The position numbers and the translations under genes were made by a program. From Apus apus (Eukaryota; Chordata; Aves; Apodiformes; Apodidae): 64,000 nt of DNA. Below the pieces are notes generated by a model that made no database searches, was not told the origin of the DNA, and saw nothing but the letters and a program-made list of their open reading frames with translations. This document shows, piece by piece, positions 27,001-42,000 of the stretch (position 1 is the stretch's first letter; each line of letters opens with the position of its first letter). The DNA is taken from assembly GCF_020740795.1 (NCBI RefSeq), contig NC_067283.1:44133659-44197658 (forward strand), in the 5' to 3' direction.

Positions 27001-30000
27001 TCTATAGTATCTGTACTAACAACATGGCTTGCAGCATGTGTAAGTATAGATGTACAGATGTGTGGTTGAAGGCAAAGTTAGGTAACGGTGAGTGGTTTCC
27101 TTAAGTATGACCTCTGAGATTTAATGCTAGAGTATGAGGAGATCGTAACAATTGAGCACTGCCTGCTGCTCTCACTTGTGTGATGGTGTTGATATTGGGG
27201 GTTCTTATTCTGGTATTACACCAGTGTAACTCAAGACTGGAATGTCCTACTCTGTCAGTGTTGGGCATCTGCTTCAGTCATGTAATGATGCTCATGCTTA
27301 AACACATGTTTGCATGTGTATATATATATTCATAGAATCCTAGGGGTTGGAAGGGACCTCGAAAGATCATCTAGTCCAACCCCCCTGCCAGAGCAGGGTC
27401 ACCTAGAGCACATCACACAGGAAGGCGTCCAGGCGGGTTTTGAATGTCTCCAGAGAAGGAGACTCCACAACCTCTCTGGGCAGCCTGTTCCAGTGCTCTG
27501 TCACTCTTACAGTAAAAAAATTTTTCCTGATATTCATCTTAAACCTCCTATGCTCCAACTTGTATCCATTACTCCTTGTCCTATCACTGGTCATCACCGA
27601 AAAAAGCTTAACTCCATCGTCTTGACACTCACCCTTTACGTATTTGTAAACATTGATGAGGTCCCCCCTCAGTCTCCTTTTCTCCAAACTAAAGAGACCC
27701 AGCTCCCTCAGCCTTTCCTCATAAGGGAGATGTTCCACTCCCTTAATCATCCTTGTGGCTCTGCGCTGGACTCTTTCAAGCAGTTCCCTGTCCTTCTTGA
27801 ACTGAGGGGCCCAGAACTGGACACAATATTCCAGATGTGGCCTCACCAATGCAGAATAGAGGGGGAGGAGAACCTCTCTTGACCTACTAACCACACCCTT
27901 TCTAATACATCCCAGGATGCCATTGGCCTTCTTAGCCACAAGGGCACACTGCTGACTCATGGTCATCCTCCTGTCTACCATGACCCCCAGGTCCCTCTCT
28001 CCTACACTGCTCTCCAGCAGGTCAGCCCCCAACCTGTACTGGTGCATGGCGTTTTTCTTCCCCAAATGCAAAACTCTACACTTGCTCTTGTTAAACTTCA
28101 TCAGGTTTTTCCCCGCCCAAGTCTCCAGCCTGTCTAAGTCTCTCTGAATGGCAGCACAGCCTTCTGGTGTGTCAGCCACTCCTCCCAGCTTGGTGTCATC
28201 AGCAAACTTGCTGAGGGTACATTCTGTGCCCTCATCCAGGTCGTTGATGAAGATATTGAACAACACCGGTCCCAGTACCGACCCCTGAGGGACTCCACTA
28301 GTCACAGGCCTCCAACTAGATTCTGCCCCATTGACTACAACTCTCTGACTTCTTCCTTTCAACCAGTTCTTGATCCACCTCACTGCCTGATCATCAAACC
28401 CATACTTGATCAACTTATCTACAAGGATGCTGTGGGAGACGGTGTCAAATTGTTTGTGCACATATGCATGAATTCACTGGGTATCTGTGCAGACATTGAT
28501 GTCATACTTAGTAACATTTTGATAAGTTTAAAGCAGTCATAGAAAACAGGAAACAACAGGAATGATAGCTTGATCAGTAACTTAGTGTGATCCTCAAAAG
28601 CCTGTTAATGTGCTAATATTTATGCTGATTCTGTAATAATTTTAAGTGGCAATGAACCTTGTGTGCAATGAGCCCTTCATTTCTTCATTGTTCACCTTTT
28701 AACTGATACTTGTGATTACAGGCAGATCTGGGGCCCCCTGGTCCACCTGGTTCTGTTGGGAAGTTAGGTGCAAGAGGAGCAAAGGTAAAGATTTTCAAGG
28801 TACCTAATTGCAGCAGTCTACAGCAGGATTCATTCAAGTATCTGACTGAACATGTATGAATTAATATTTGTGTTGTTCCTATGGAACACGTGAAGAATAT
28901 TACATGTTATAGACATTTTTTGATTGGATGGAAAAGCAAGTGATGGGTTTAAGGTAACCTTACAGGTGTCAGAGCTGTACTAAGAAAGTTTTTGTGTTGC
29001 CATGGCTGCTGTTGTAAGTTCTCAGTGGGGCCTGGCTTCTCACAAAATGCAGTAGGAGTAAGGCAGTACTGGCCGTTGAGCTTGTTTATCATTCCAACAA
29101 TCTGTCTAATCCTTTGAAAATACATACCAGTTAATCATAGAATATCTCAAGTTCTGAGGGATCATTGATTTCAACTTCCTGCTCTTCAAAGGACTACCTA
29201 AAACTAAACCATACGACAAGAGCATCATCCAGATGCTCCTTGGACTCTGCAGGCTAGGTGCTGTGACCACCTCCCTAGGGAGCCTACTCCTGTGACTGAC
29301 CACCCTCACTGTGAAGAATGCTTTCCTGGTGTCCAATATGAATTTCCCAGTTCAATGAAGCATGGCTGCTATTATACAGGAATGAGTATGTTACAAAGAA
29401 CTGGATCAACATGAAGTTAAACACCACTAAGTGGTCCACACTATGATTCACTAATAATAAAAGTTCATTATTGTTTCATTAATGAGTGTTGAAATGACAG
29501 ACTTATTTTGTTCAATAAAAACAAACCGTTTTAGGTGTTGTTGCATCTTTGAATCTAAAAAGCATAAATAATACCAGTTAGCTAATCTTTTCAGTCTCTT
29601 TGAAGGGTTATTACATTCAGTATATTATTACATTCAGTGACAAGAGAGGTATCAGAAGGTCAAAGTGCTACTATGACGAGTCACTGTGTGAAAATGAAAC
29701 AGTGATAAAAATTGGGAAGAGTCATAGGGCTTTAATCCATACATTCTGTTTTCCCAGACCGTGTTCTGTTTTCTTAGAGTGGTTTTGTGCTGTTTAATTT
29801 TGGGGTTCTTGTTAGAAGAAAGTTCATTAAGAAAGTTCAAACGAAAAAAGGAGCTAAAGAAAATAAAACACTCAAGAGGCCTAAGAGCGCAGTGCAGACA
29901 AACTGCCTGAGAAATATTGTCTGCTATCAACAGACATTTCAGGCTGATAGAATTCCAATTTACATCCTGCTACCATTAATAGAAATTTTTCCAGAAAACA

Positions 30001-33000
30001 CTCCTTTCACTGGTAATTCTGTATAACAATGGGAATTTTATTGAATGAAGGCCTTTGGGGTATAGCTGTATAAATGCTCAGCATGTTCTGGTTTGCCAAA
30101 GTACTTTCCAGTACCACCACAAAGAACCTTTCATGAAAGAGGGTCTGTAATGGAATGCTTTCAGCTGGCATCCAGCATAAACACACTTCAGTCTAGCAGG
30201 CAAGTTTATATTTCAGAAAGATGAATTATCCTGAATAAGCCAAACTAATGCCCTTTATGTTTCAATTGCAACAGGGTGAACCTGGTGACCCTGGAAGGAA
30301 GGGCCCACTGGGACCAGCTGGACAGAGAGGCATGCCTGTGAGTCTGTCTGCCCTAAATCAGGGCCCCTGTAGTTTTAATATCCATCCAACTGAATCAGTA
30401 CAATGAATTTCCTTCCTTTTTCTCTATTTGATACAATTGAAATTATTTAATATTTATTTCTCAGTTTCCTTATGGACACCAGGCTCCTTGTGGGCCAGAC
30501 TGAGTATCTTTCCCCTCAGGTTGAGTATCTTTCTCCCTCTAGAAGAGAGAGAGTATGCTATAGGTAGGGCACAGAGTGGAGAGTTTTTACATTGTGTTGT
30601 GATTGCTGCTACTGTCTCCTACGTCGTCAGTCATAACAGGCTGGGCACCTCATTGTAATGGGCCATCTTTATTGCAAAATAGAATTGGATGTAAATCTAA
30701 TCCTACCTCTATATATATTCAACTTATGCAGGGCATGGATGGCAGAGATGCCTATGGTCCTGAAGGAAACAAAGGAGCAAAGGTGAGTGCTTAGAGTCAG
30801 GATGTGTCTCAATCTTCATTCTGCAGTGTCAAATCAGCCATGGCCATCCATACTTGATTCAAAAGAAATGTAAGTGCATTTCTGAGGTTCAGAAAGAGGC
30901 TCAGGCTTCTCACAAACATCTTGGTAAGGATGAACAAATTCTTCAGCAAGATATCCTTTTAAGAACCACTCTCTCTTACTTTTTCCCTTGATACGTGTAT
31001 ATGGGTATGAGGAATTGTACTTCTTGAAGTACGCAGTGCATCCTCCCGTCTTCAGTCTGCTTGACTAGCCACTCATGTTGGCATGTATTGGTGAGCCAGC
31101 CACCTTGGACTTTTAAAATTTTCATCTTTCACAGAAGGGATTCCTTGACTACCAAGGTGAGGGTGATGTTCTCCAAACATTCTGCTGCTTTAATAGGAAA
31201 TATGGTCAGCAGTAAGATCTGAGGGTTCATCTCTGGATTGCTACATATTTAGAAATTTTTATAATTTCCTTCACAGCCCTGAAAAAAAAATAGCAGTGAA
31301 ATGTCTGTTTCTCTAAAAACATACAATAATCCAGATAAAATAAAAGTACATAGAAGGGATGAGGTCAGAATCATGGCATCAGTGGCACCAATGGGTTAGT
31401 CCATGAGCAAAGTGGTCAGGGTTTTGGAAACAGGTGTAGTCCTCCTTCCAAAGAGTTTGTGTTGATATAATGGTAGTCCTTTCTGATCACTTGTGAAGCA
31501 GAAGTGCTCCAGTGAATCTCTCTGGAGGCCCATCTGTTCCACTCTCCCTTTTTGTGGGAGAAGCAGAGCACTGCATAAGTGGCAGAAAAGGTATGAAAGG
31601 CTTCCCAGGAGTCTCTCCAACTTACAAGCTCCTTTTCCTAAAATGACTTTTTATTAAAATTATTCTTGATGCCTCTTATTATCCATTCCCTTTTTTCTTA
31701 CCTTCTTAGCCCCAACAATTTCCTTTGATGGAAGAGTTTCACAGGTTACACATCCATTATATGCAAGACTAATTCTTTTAATCAGCTGCTTGTTCATTTC
31801 AGGAAAATATAAGAAAAAAATTCTGGAAAATCTTATAATTATTAATTGTTTTGAAGGATTGACTTAAAGCCCTTTTTATACACAGATGTTTCTGCTTAAG
31901 GTTTGGCAGGGCCTAAATTAAAATAATTAATAAAAACAACCAATTCACCCCAGAACAGTGATCCAGAAAGAGCTGCTCTCCCTGACAGCTAAGAGAACAA
32001 CATTTAGTATAAGTTTTACTTAAGGTTGCTATTATTTATACAGGTTCACAGTCACGTTATACTCTTAGGTTTATACTAGGGTGTATGTGCATCTAATTTT
32101 CTGGAAATTGTAGGATAAACTAATATGATGTTTGACAAGCATGGGCACTTTCATGGGAGGAAACTCTTAAAACAAGGACATACCTAAGTAGCACAAATTC
32201 TGATAGTTGCTCTAATGTCAAGGAAAGACACACTTTTATTCTGATTGATCTTAGAGTTCCCATATTACTCATATATGAGCAAAGAACACACCAAAAACTG
32301 AAAACAATTAATGAAGTGACTTCTAATATGCCAACAAAATACCATGGTACCACTATTTATTATGGAGTGTCCAACATTTTGAAACAGCATTTAAGCACTG
32401 ATCTCTGAATGTTATACTTCATTTGTGATTGCTGAACATGAATTCCACTGTAGCTTACTAGGAGGCATGAATAAGTTTTGATAAGACACTTAATTGAGAA
32501 ACTGAATGCTCTTGAAAATTAAGAAGCTGTTGGAAATTTTAAAAATGCTCTTCTTTTAGATTAACAAGGTGTTAATCTAAAACGGTGTCACTTGAGACCA
32601 GATTAGTTGCCACTGTTACTTGAATGAGCTAGAACACTAATTTCAAAATTAGTTTTAGTTTAAAGACATCAAAAAGCAAGCAGATGTCAAAGTTCTTATG
32701 AAGTCTCTGTCCTTTCTTTTGGTAGGGAGAATCTGGATTCATAGGATATCCTGGTCCAGAGGTATGATGAAATCAGCATGTTTGCTTTCTTTATGTCTTG
32801 CTTTTACATTATTCTTGTTTGGAAGTGGTTATCTGTCTTTCTGTCTACTCTTTTCCTTTAAAGTTTTGGATTTCATTAATTTTCAGGGAGAAGATGGAGA
32901 CCCAGGCATTCCAGGAGCTGAAGGACCCAAAGGAGTTAGGGGTAGAAGAGTAAGAATGATAAATCTGTGTAACTTTTTGAAGAGTCCTGTAAGAAAAACC

Positions 33001-36000
33001 CTTCGTTCTTAAGTGTTTCCTCACAAAAAGATTTTGAAATTGGTTCCCACTCTGATAATTTATTGCCATATCCTGGGCAAGACATCTTGAGAGAATGCAG
33101 CTCTAAGTCTTTAGACATGTTAGTTGCTAATAATTCTTAGGCATAGTAGTCTATCTTCATGTAAGTGCAAGGTCCAGCTCACAATATAATTTTAGAGGTT
33201 TTTCTGTGCTGTGTATTTGCACAATTATAAAGAATAATACTTGTATTTCTATTTTTAGGGTAATGCTGGCACACCAGGTTCCCTGGGAGATCCAGGGGAC
33301 CAAGGGCCACCGGGACCTATGGTAATATTTTTTTTTATTATTTTTAAAAATCACTCTTGGGTTGCTTTTAAATTTGCTATTAGATTAATGGAATATTTAA
33401 TAAGGTTTCATTTGGTAAATTATGCATAATTCTTCTGGCAGTTGTATAGAATTCTGTCTTGCCTGTGGATGTGTGTGCACAAGAGCACCTGCTGTTGGAA
33501 ATGGAACTGCAATGCTACAGTGTAGAGTGGAGTTTCTTCCACAGTATTTGGTATTGGCCTTAGGCTGGGAAATATCCAAGTAAAAAAAAAGTGTATACTA
33601 AAATGTGAAGCTGAAGTGTTCTGCTGAAAGCCAATGTTGGGGTTTGTTTGTTTTGTAGTTTGTTTTGGGTTTGTTTTGTTTTTTTTTTTTCATTTAAAAA
33701 GAAAAGCCATTTAAAATCAGATTTACAATTACAGGTACGTACTTAAACCTTAAATTGACTGTAACCTATGACTCCTTTTATACAAATTGTTATCTTGATG
33801 TTCTTTTCCAGTGTCTGTGATATGCAGTTTATACAACAAAAAGATTTACTCTCTGTTTAAGTGAGGGATCATGGATTTCAGTGGGATTTAGAGCTGACAT
33901 TGTAGGCAATTAGGAAAATCCCCATATGTATCTATCTTTATCTTGCAGCAGTTCTGCAAATCAGCTCAGTAGTGACTAGAAACAAACCCTACTGTTAATT
34001 GTTAATTATTTTCTTGTTAAACTTTCTTAAGCTTACTTTTTTAGTTTAAATGTGGAACATTATTAATAACAGTATCTTTACCTGTGTAACATGGCCCACA
34101 GAATACATGCAACTTAGAAAACGTTTGGTTTTGTTTTTTTTTTCTTGTCATTACACTCTGCTGGTCGATGAATGTACCTGTCCTCATTTATTAAGGTAGC
34201 TCAGGCAGGAGGTGGATGGATGGAAGGAAGGTAAATTGGAGGGGGAAGGAATAAATATGGAGATGGGCTTGTAATTTGTGAACGTAAGAAAAGATATGGT
34301 TTTGGTAAACTGTAGTGTTATGGTAAAGAGATGCTAAAGTAGAGGTGGTGGGATGTGGAGTCCAGATTTTTCTGGTGTATATCACTGCAGCCCCCTGCAA
34401 GTCAGTGAAAATTTTAACTAGTCTTGCTACATATCTGAGTTACACACATAATAAAAACTCTCAAGCTGCCTTATAAAAAAAAAAAGGTCTGAGGAGTAGC
34501 CTGCAACTCTGTTTGGAACAGGTCCACAGAAGTCTGTGCTAGGAACTGATGCCTTCTTGTATTTCAAATGCTTGTCAGGGAAACTCTGTATGCGTGCATT
34601 TTATTTGGGCTGCAAAGTCATAGATGGAAATATGTTATCAGGGTCTGATTTTCTGGACCTGTGTTTCATTTGTTTCAGGGTGCCAAAGGACCAATAGGCA
34701 CCATTTTAATGGAAGTAAGTAATCACCTTACAGCTAACTGCATGGGATTAACAGTTTTAGTCTTCCATTTATAAGTACTGACTGCAATCAGCACAGTTAG
34801 CTGTTATAAACCTGTATCCTTTTCAAATACTTGCCAGAGTAAAGTGGGTTCTTCTATTCTGCAAATAATCAAGGAATGAGACACTGTTATGCATATGGAT
34901 TAATGCCGTGTCCAAACTTTTACAGATTCTTGGAGCATGAATATTCCTTTATGTGTTTCTTTATTCACATCAGTTTATACACCAGCTCAGATTTAAGGTT
35001 ATGTTTCACCCTCTTGTAAAGGAAGGCATTTCCTCAGTAACAGCTCTTTTCACTGGGAATAGCAGGGCAGGATTTCATCAGAATCCTAAACCTATCTAAA
35101 ATGAACACTTCTGAGTAAAGGTTCCATCTAAGTCTTGCATAGACAACCACCTGTAGGCAATACTATTGTAGCTGTGTTCTGTGTCCAGAGGGGATGTAGA
35201 ACCTGTGGACCTGTCTCTTCCTTATGTGAGTTGCTACAGAAATGCCCATTTTCCTATGGAAGTGCCATTGCCTGGTGACCTCCTAGATCAGGTTATGGCA
35301 CAAAATAAAGGCTGAAGAAATGGTTGCTTAATACTCCAGAGCACGATTAAATGCCAACAGAGCATGTCTACACAACCCCTTTGTTTCTGCAGCAGGAGAA
35401 GAGCCCCTGTGTTATATGAAATAGAGAAGAACTGGAATGTGTAATTCTGGATTTACTGTGCTGAGAGTTAGGTCAGGAGCTAGGATGTCACCTTCAGCTC
35501 AAACCAATAGTAAGATTCCCAATCTGGGATGGTCTGAGATTTGCCATTATTTTCTTTTTGTTTGTTTTGCTCCTACAGCCTTGTGAACTTGTGAATTTTA
35601 CACGGAAGAACTGCCGTAAGTAGGGAACATTTTCTTTTACCTCTGATTCTACCTAGTCACCAGTCTTAAATGGAATAGCCTCCTTTGGAAACTCTGTAGA
35701 CTGGTAGTTTGTGTCTGGGTTCAGTTTGATGATGACCTTGTTAACTGAGAGGGATTTTCAGCAGGTATATGAAACAGGCTTAAGCTTTTTTGCTCATTTT
35801 TCCTATCTGTCAATTACAAAAACCATAACAATTGTCTCTTTTCCTCATTTAAGACTGAATTAACTCTTTGGCATTGTGCCAACCGCCCTTGGAGAATTCT
35901 GAGAGAAGGTGATATGCAGTATTTATATATTGCTTGTCTTTCAGATTTGGAGTGTTCATTTGCTATCAGACTTGTGTGCACAGCAGAACCCAGAACAATT

Positions 36001-39000
36001 TCTTTAATTCTCATTCAGTAAAATTGCACTATTTTGAGTATTTTATTGTGGAAGAGAAATGTCTGTCACTGAGAGATTCTGTCAGTTGTCTGAGCTCTGG
36101 ATAAGGCTCTTTAGTGAAAGCAAGTGAATATGTCACTGTTTTAATGAGAGTCCAAAATAATTTATTTGCTCTCCATCTTTTCATTCCAGCTTGCTCATCA
36201 GGTAAGTCCATCTGGTCTCTGCATGTCTGTTCTTTTATAGAGTTCAAGAAAAAACTACTGATGTTTGAGTTGTGGAAAAATTCTCATTAAAAATGTTTAT
36301 TTCGATACACAGACATGTGTCCAGTTTATCCAACTGAAGTGGTTTTTGCCCTTGATATGTCTGAAGATGTTACTCCAGCTGCGTTTGAGAGAATGAGGAA
36401 TGTTGTTATGTTACTGCTGAAGACCATTAAGATCAGTGAAAGCAATTGCCCAACAGGCGCTCGTGTCTCAGTTGTTTCTTTCAATACCAATATGCGCTAT
36501 CTCATCCGGTTCTCAGAATTCCAAAAAAGCAACTTGCTGCTACAGGCAGTCCAGAGAATACCACTAGAGAGATCCACTGGAAAACGTAATATTGGGGCTG
36601 CCATGAGATTTGTTGCAAGAAATGTCTTCAAACGTGTTCGTCAGGGCATCCTCGTGAGAAAAGTTGCCCTGTTTTTTGCCAACGGTCCATCACAGGATGA
36701 TGTTGCCATCAGCACAGCTGTACTTGAGTTGAGTGCCTTGGATATTATTCCAGTGGTTATTGCCTTCAGTGAAGTGCCAAATGTCAGACGTGCCTTCTCA
36801 GTAAGTAGATAGACTATAGAAAATTCAGTCGTCCATTTGCTTAGGATTTGCTTATTAGTTGAGCAAAGCATGCTATCAAACCAGTAAGTTCCACAGGAAC
36901 TGTTCAAACCCTTCTTAGAAAGGGCTATATTAAAGGTTACTATTTTAACAAAGCAGTGCTGATTCACTTGACTATAATGATCCCCATTTCACCTCTTTCT
37001 TCACAGGAATTATTTATGACTTGTAGTTTTCAGTCAAATCACAGAGTTTAAATAACATGATAATTTAACTCTCCTATGCCACTTCTCTTCTGAAGTTGTG
37101 ACATGTATTAACCATTTAATTAATGAACTGTGGCCCTAGTTTCTAGAAAAAGTAGTAGTAAAAGACCTCGAGTATGCCAATTTTTTTTTTCAACAGAAAA
37201 TTAAATTAAGCAAAACCCATTTCTTTTGATAGCTGTATTGCTATTAGTACAGGAGAAAAGTAACTGCTTTAATTTAAAAATATGACTTTGTATCAAAAGA
37301 TAGTAAGCAAAAAAAGCAATCCATTTTACCAGGTATCAAATGAAAAATAATTTTAGGTTTCTTTAAGGTTTCAGAGTATAGATTCCATGTTCTTTCTCTT
37401 TTCAATTTATTTTTTATCATCTGTGCTTGCTCAGTTTTAGATTTTTTGAAATAAAATTTCTTTTAGTTGCTCTTTCTTCAAAATTATCCTTATAGAAGGA
37501 AACGATGTTTACTTACATGTGACAAAAAGTGCAAAACTTAGATGCTTCTAGATCAGAATTTAGCCTCCAATTCAGCTTTTTAATCTTTGTATTATATTTA
37601 TTCTCATGCAGCCTCATATCTGTTTGTCAATTCACATATTTCTCTGCCTGAGTGTTAATTTAGTAGAATGAAGAAGTTCTGTTGGCATATGAGAGGGAAG
37701 CTTATTGTTTATTCAGGATAAACAGGAGCAAGCAAATCAGTATTTTGTTTACTTAGTATAAGCAAATTATGAATCCGAGTGCATATGACAACATCCGGTA
37801 TTTACAAAGGTGCCAGCTTCCCTTAAATCAGTTTTCACAGTAGAAAAGTTTAAAAAATCTGCTTAGCAGGAAAAACTACATGAAACAATCACAGCCCAGC
37901 TCTCCTTTATGGTTACAGTGATGGGAAGGAAACCAATCTCACCATCACCACCCAGAAAATACAGCCTCCATTTTTCTTTCTGATGGACTTTTGTCCTTGT
38001 GGCTGAGAGATGGTTTAATCTTCGTGATCCTACCAGCCTCTAGCCACAGCTACTTACTGACTTCAATTAATTTGCTTTAAGAGCCTCAACTTGAAGATCA
38101 CTTAAAATGTCACTGCCACTTCCAGTTCCTTTGAAAAGGCCTATCTGTAATATCAGAAGTTAATTTTGTTGTGTATAACACACACAAAGCTTAAGTTTAA
38201 TGCAAAAAAGTAACCATTTCTTTCCTCACCATTTTAGCTGATCCATATATATGCTTCATTTCCTGCAATACCATGATATTTTACAGCCATTTTTATTTAT
38301 CTTAGTCCACAAGAAAATGTGTTTTCTCTTTAATCTCATTTGGGTGGGGTTGGGTGGTCAGTGAAATTGTATGATGTTGTTTAGACCTTCTTAGGGTTCC
38401 TGAGGCATTTCTGTGGTTAAATCTGCCACTTGGGTAAGATTGTCTTTCTTCAGCTGATCACAGGCAACAGGTTGTTGCCTGTTGTTAGAACAGGTTGTTC
38501 TAATGCTATAATTTTCTCTCCCAATAAAGCATCTTCACTGTGAAGGATTTCTTTTTGTCCCAGAAACAGCTGAGATAGGAGAAGCTGCCCTTTTCTTTGT
38601 AGCACCCTACTAAGAAAAGGAAAAAGGTCACAGCCCTTCACTGACAAAAAAAAAAAAAAAAAAAAAAGGCTTAATACCTTTTACCTGTGCTTTCCCTATC
38701 CTTTTTGTTATTTTTTTGTTCTGTTTTAAACAGATTGATAATGCTGGAAGATTTCAATTATTTGTCTGGGAAAGGCAACAAGACGAAAGTTTGGAGAATA
38801 TCACATATTGTACACTTTGCTTTGGTAAGACATTTTACAAATTACAGCTGTTGTGTTGGTCTTTTTACCCTTTCAGTAAGAAACCCAATATATTTTATTT
38901 TGCAATGTGGTGTTGGGGAATTTTTACGGTACCCCTTAAACAATTTGTGCTTAAATACAAAAAGAATTGGGCAGAGTTGCACTACCATAAGTGATTCTGC

Positions 39001-42000
39001 AAGGAGTCCACAAAGATGCATTAAGATCTTATTCTCTGTTACACTCGCACCAGCACCAATCACATGAGTAGTTGCATGGGGTGACTCAGCCCAGTTCTGC
39101 CCAAAGGTGGCCCCTGAGTGCTTGAATTCCAGGATGACTACAAGACAGTGCTGTGGCTGTTCCTTGCTGTCACCAAGAGAAAGTTCACTCCTTTACAGGG
39201 AATTGTTCTGTCTCTGGCACTCCTGCATCCAGCCAGTTTAGCCCCCCTGCAACTGGGCCTTCTTCCCCTCCATGCCAGAGCAGGTTACAGCTTACCAGTG
39301 CTGAGAAGTTAGAACCTGAATTTCCCCTTCAGTGCATGGTAATAATAAGAACTACAAAACCATGAAAGCTGTTCTAATAGTTGCCATCTCCACCATATGA
39401 AACAAATTGTTGTATTTTGTGTTTCCTTTTTAACAGAAATGCATTTAAAATAGCATTATGATTCTAGGAATCCAGGCTCATTTACTAGTAAATTCTACAC
39501 TGGGGGGATGGAGAGGGGAATGAGAAGCTACTAAGTGATACTATCTCAGAACATTGAACAGTGTTCCAAGATGAAAAATGGAGTTTGTTCTAGTGTTCTT
39601 TACAATGTTTAGATATCAACAGGAGAAAAATTTTCCCATTAACTCTCTTAAGTTTTACTGTATGAACATATTTTGCTCTCATGTCTGAATAATTTCCCAT
39701 GGTATCTCAAAACCTTGTTCAACAAGACTAATCTCTTGTTCCTTACTAGAACAACAAGATTTCAAGGTGCCAAACCTTGAAAAATATATGTATATATGTA
39801 TATATACATATATATAAAAATATATATTTTAATCGAAATTTAAGAAATATAAAATAGATTAATAGAATTGTGATTTTTTTTTCACAATTATTGCTTTTGA
39901 TGTACTGTTAAGTAGTTTGCCTCCTATTGGCTCTTTCTCTCTAGATAAATGCAAACCTAGTGCCAACTGTGTGGTGCCCTTTTCTCGCCCTGTTGTGATG
40001 GATATGGATATCACTTACATCATGGACAGCTCTCACAGTATGAGCAGTGAAGAGTTTCAGAGAGCTAAAGACTTTGTGAGCAGCATGCTAGATCAGTTTG
40101 TCGTTTCCTCACAGCCAAATGAATCATATGGAGGCATCAGAGTGGCACTGGTGCAGCAGGCTCCCAGGGGCTTCCTACCTGACAGAAACCAGACCCCTGT
40201 GGCCTTGGAATTTGATCTAGTCACATACAGCAATAAAGATTTGATGAAGAAACATATCCAAGAGTCTGTTCACCAACTGGAAGGGCCATCAGCCATTGCT
40301 TCTGCCTTACAGTGGACAGTTGAAAATGTATTTTTTAAAGCCCCCAGACAAAGAAAACACAGAGTCATATTTACAGTAATTGGAAGCAAAACAAGTATGT
40401 GGGACAGAGAGAAGCTGAAAGAGATTTCACTTGGAGCCAAATGCCAAGGATTCACCTTGTTCACTCTTGCACTTGGCAGTGATGTGAGTGACAATGAGCT
40501 GATGGAGCTGTCAAGCTCCCCCACAGACCAGCACTTACTGACATTGGGCAGGGTTTCAACAACTGAGATGGTATATGCTCAGAGGTTTAGTCAGGCATTT
40601 CTACACCTTCTACAACGTAAGTAGCACACAATGGTGTTTGACTAAGTTATGGGGAGAAAGACCAATGCTGTGTAGAAAAAGGTAGTCAGTGTATATGCAC
40701 TATAATGCAGTTTCTCGTCATAATATAGCTACCCAGTCTTCATCTTTAGTTTGCTGCAGATGCTGGACACTAATGGAAGTGTCAGTAATGACACACATCG
40801 TTCTATTCTAATGGTGCCTTAGGCCAAAGTCTTAAGCAGTTTTTTTTTTTTCCCTCTTAAATGTGTATTTAATGTGTAGTTTTGTTGGCTCCAATTTCAC
40901 TAGTGAAAGGCCATTGTTCAGCTAAGAGAACAGTTATATTCCTTATGTAAGCCTACATTTGTCCTCTGGCCTTTGGCATGTCTAGATTTACTGAGCTGTT
41001 TATGCCTAATTAGGCTTTGGGGCAGAAAGAAGTTTAAACTTTTAGAAGCTTAACCTCTCTTTACTGCAGTTATTCTTCCTCTGTAGAACAGAGAAAGTGC
41101 TTCTTCACTTTTCAAGACACATTCATGCAGATCAGCAGGTCTCGGGTGCTTTGAAACACAAATGAGAGAATCCCAAGAAGGTTATTGTCACTGATTTTAA
41201 ATCCTCATCAGAAGCATATACTTAGACATGTCAAAGTTTCTGTAGAAGGATGCACTGTGTATTACAGAATAAGACAAAAGTATAATAGGTCAGTTCAGAA
41301 GTCATTCTCATCTTGCTGATCTCTAACATAATTTTCCTTTTCCTGAAAATTAGTTCCAGTCACTTTAAATATGGTATGTTACTTATTGAAAGATGCAAAC
41401 TCCAATCCACAACAAAAAAATCATTTAGTGCTTTTTATGAAACATAGCTGAGTTTGGAAGACTTTAAAACTTACCCATGGCATCTGCTTTTTCCCCACAG
41501 AGGAAATGAACAGTTATCCTTCACCTGAACTTCAAGAAGAATGTGAAAACTTAGATCAGGGAGACACACAACAGCAAATGTCTATGATTGAAAGGTTTGG
41601 AATTGTCTATTAAAAATTTTGAGAGGATATCTCTGAACATAAATTTTCTCCCTTTGTGTTAGTGTTTATATTCAAAGTAGCTTTAATAGAAATGGAATCA
41701 GGACCAGTGATTTTTTTCACAGTATTCAGAAGGAAAGAACCAGATTAATTTTCAAGGCCATACCCGTACTTAAATACTTTTTTGTTTTGTTTTGTTCCTC
41801 TTCTTGGAAGGATGCCCTTTCCTGAAGCTGATGAAACTGGTTATGGTTATGGTTTAGAAGATATTGAATTCAGTGAAAGTAGAGTCCTGGACAATATTAA
41901 AGAGACTGTGACAGAACCTGTATACGCAATGCCAGAAATGAGATATAATTATGAAGAGAAAGAATATTTCACAGAGGAAGATGCTGAAGGACAAAAGCCA

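Larger units (their letters stand above)
36801..39944 (+). other. COL6A4: Introns 27 and 28
   Basis: Except for exon 28 this is intron. It holds a run of about 21 A near 38647-38667 and an AT-rich alternating tract at about 39780-39830. No other coding or mobile feature is recognised. Confidence 0.55.

Noticed and set aside
38647-38667. Poly(A) run as the tail of a processed pseudogene
   Set aside because: The sequence 5' of it shows no coding similarity and no target-site duplication was found.
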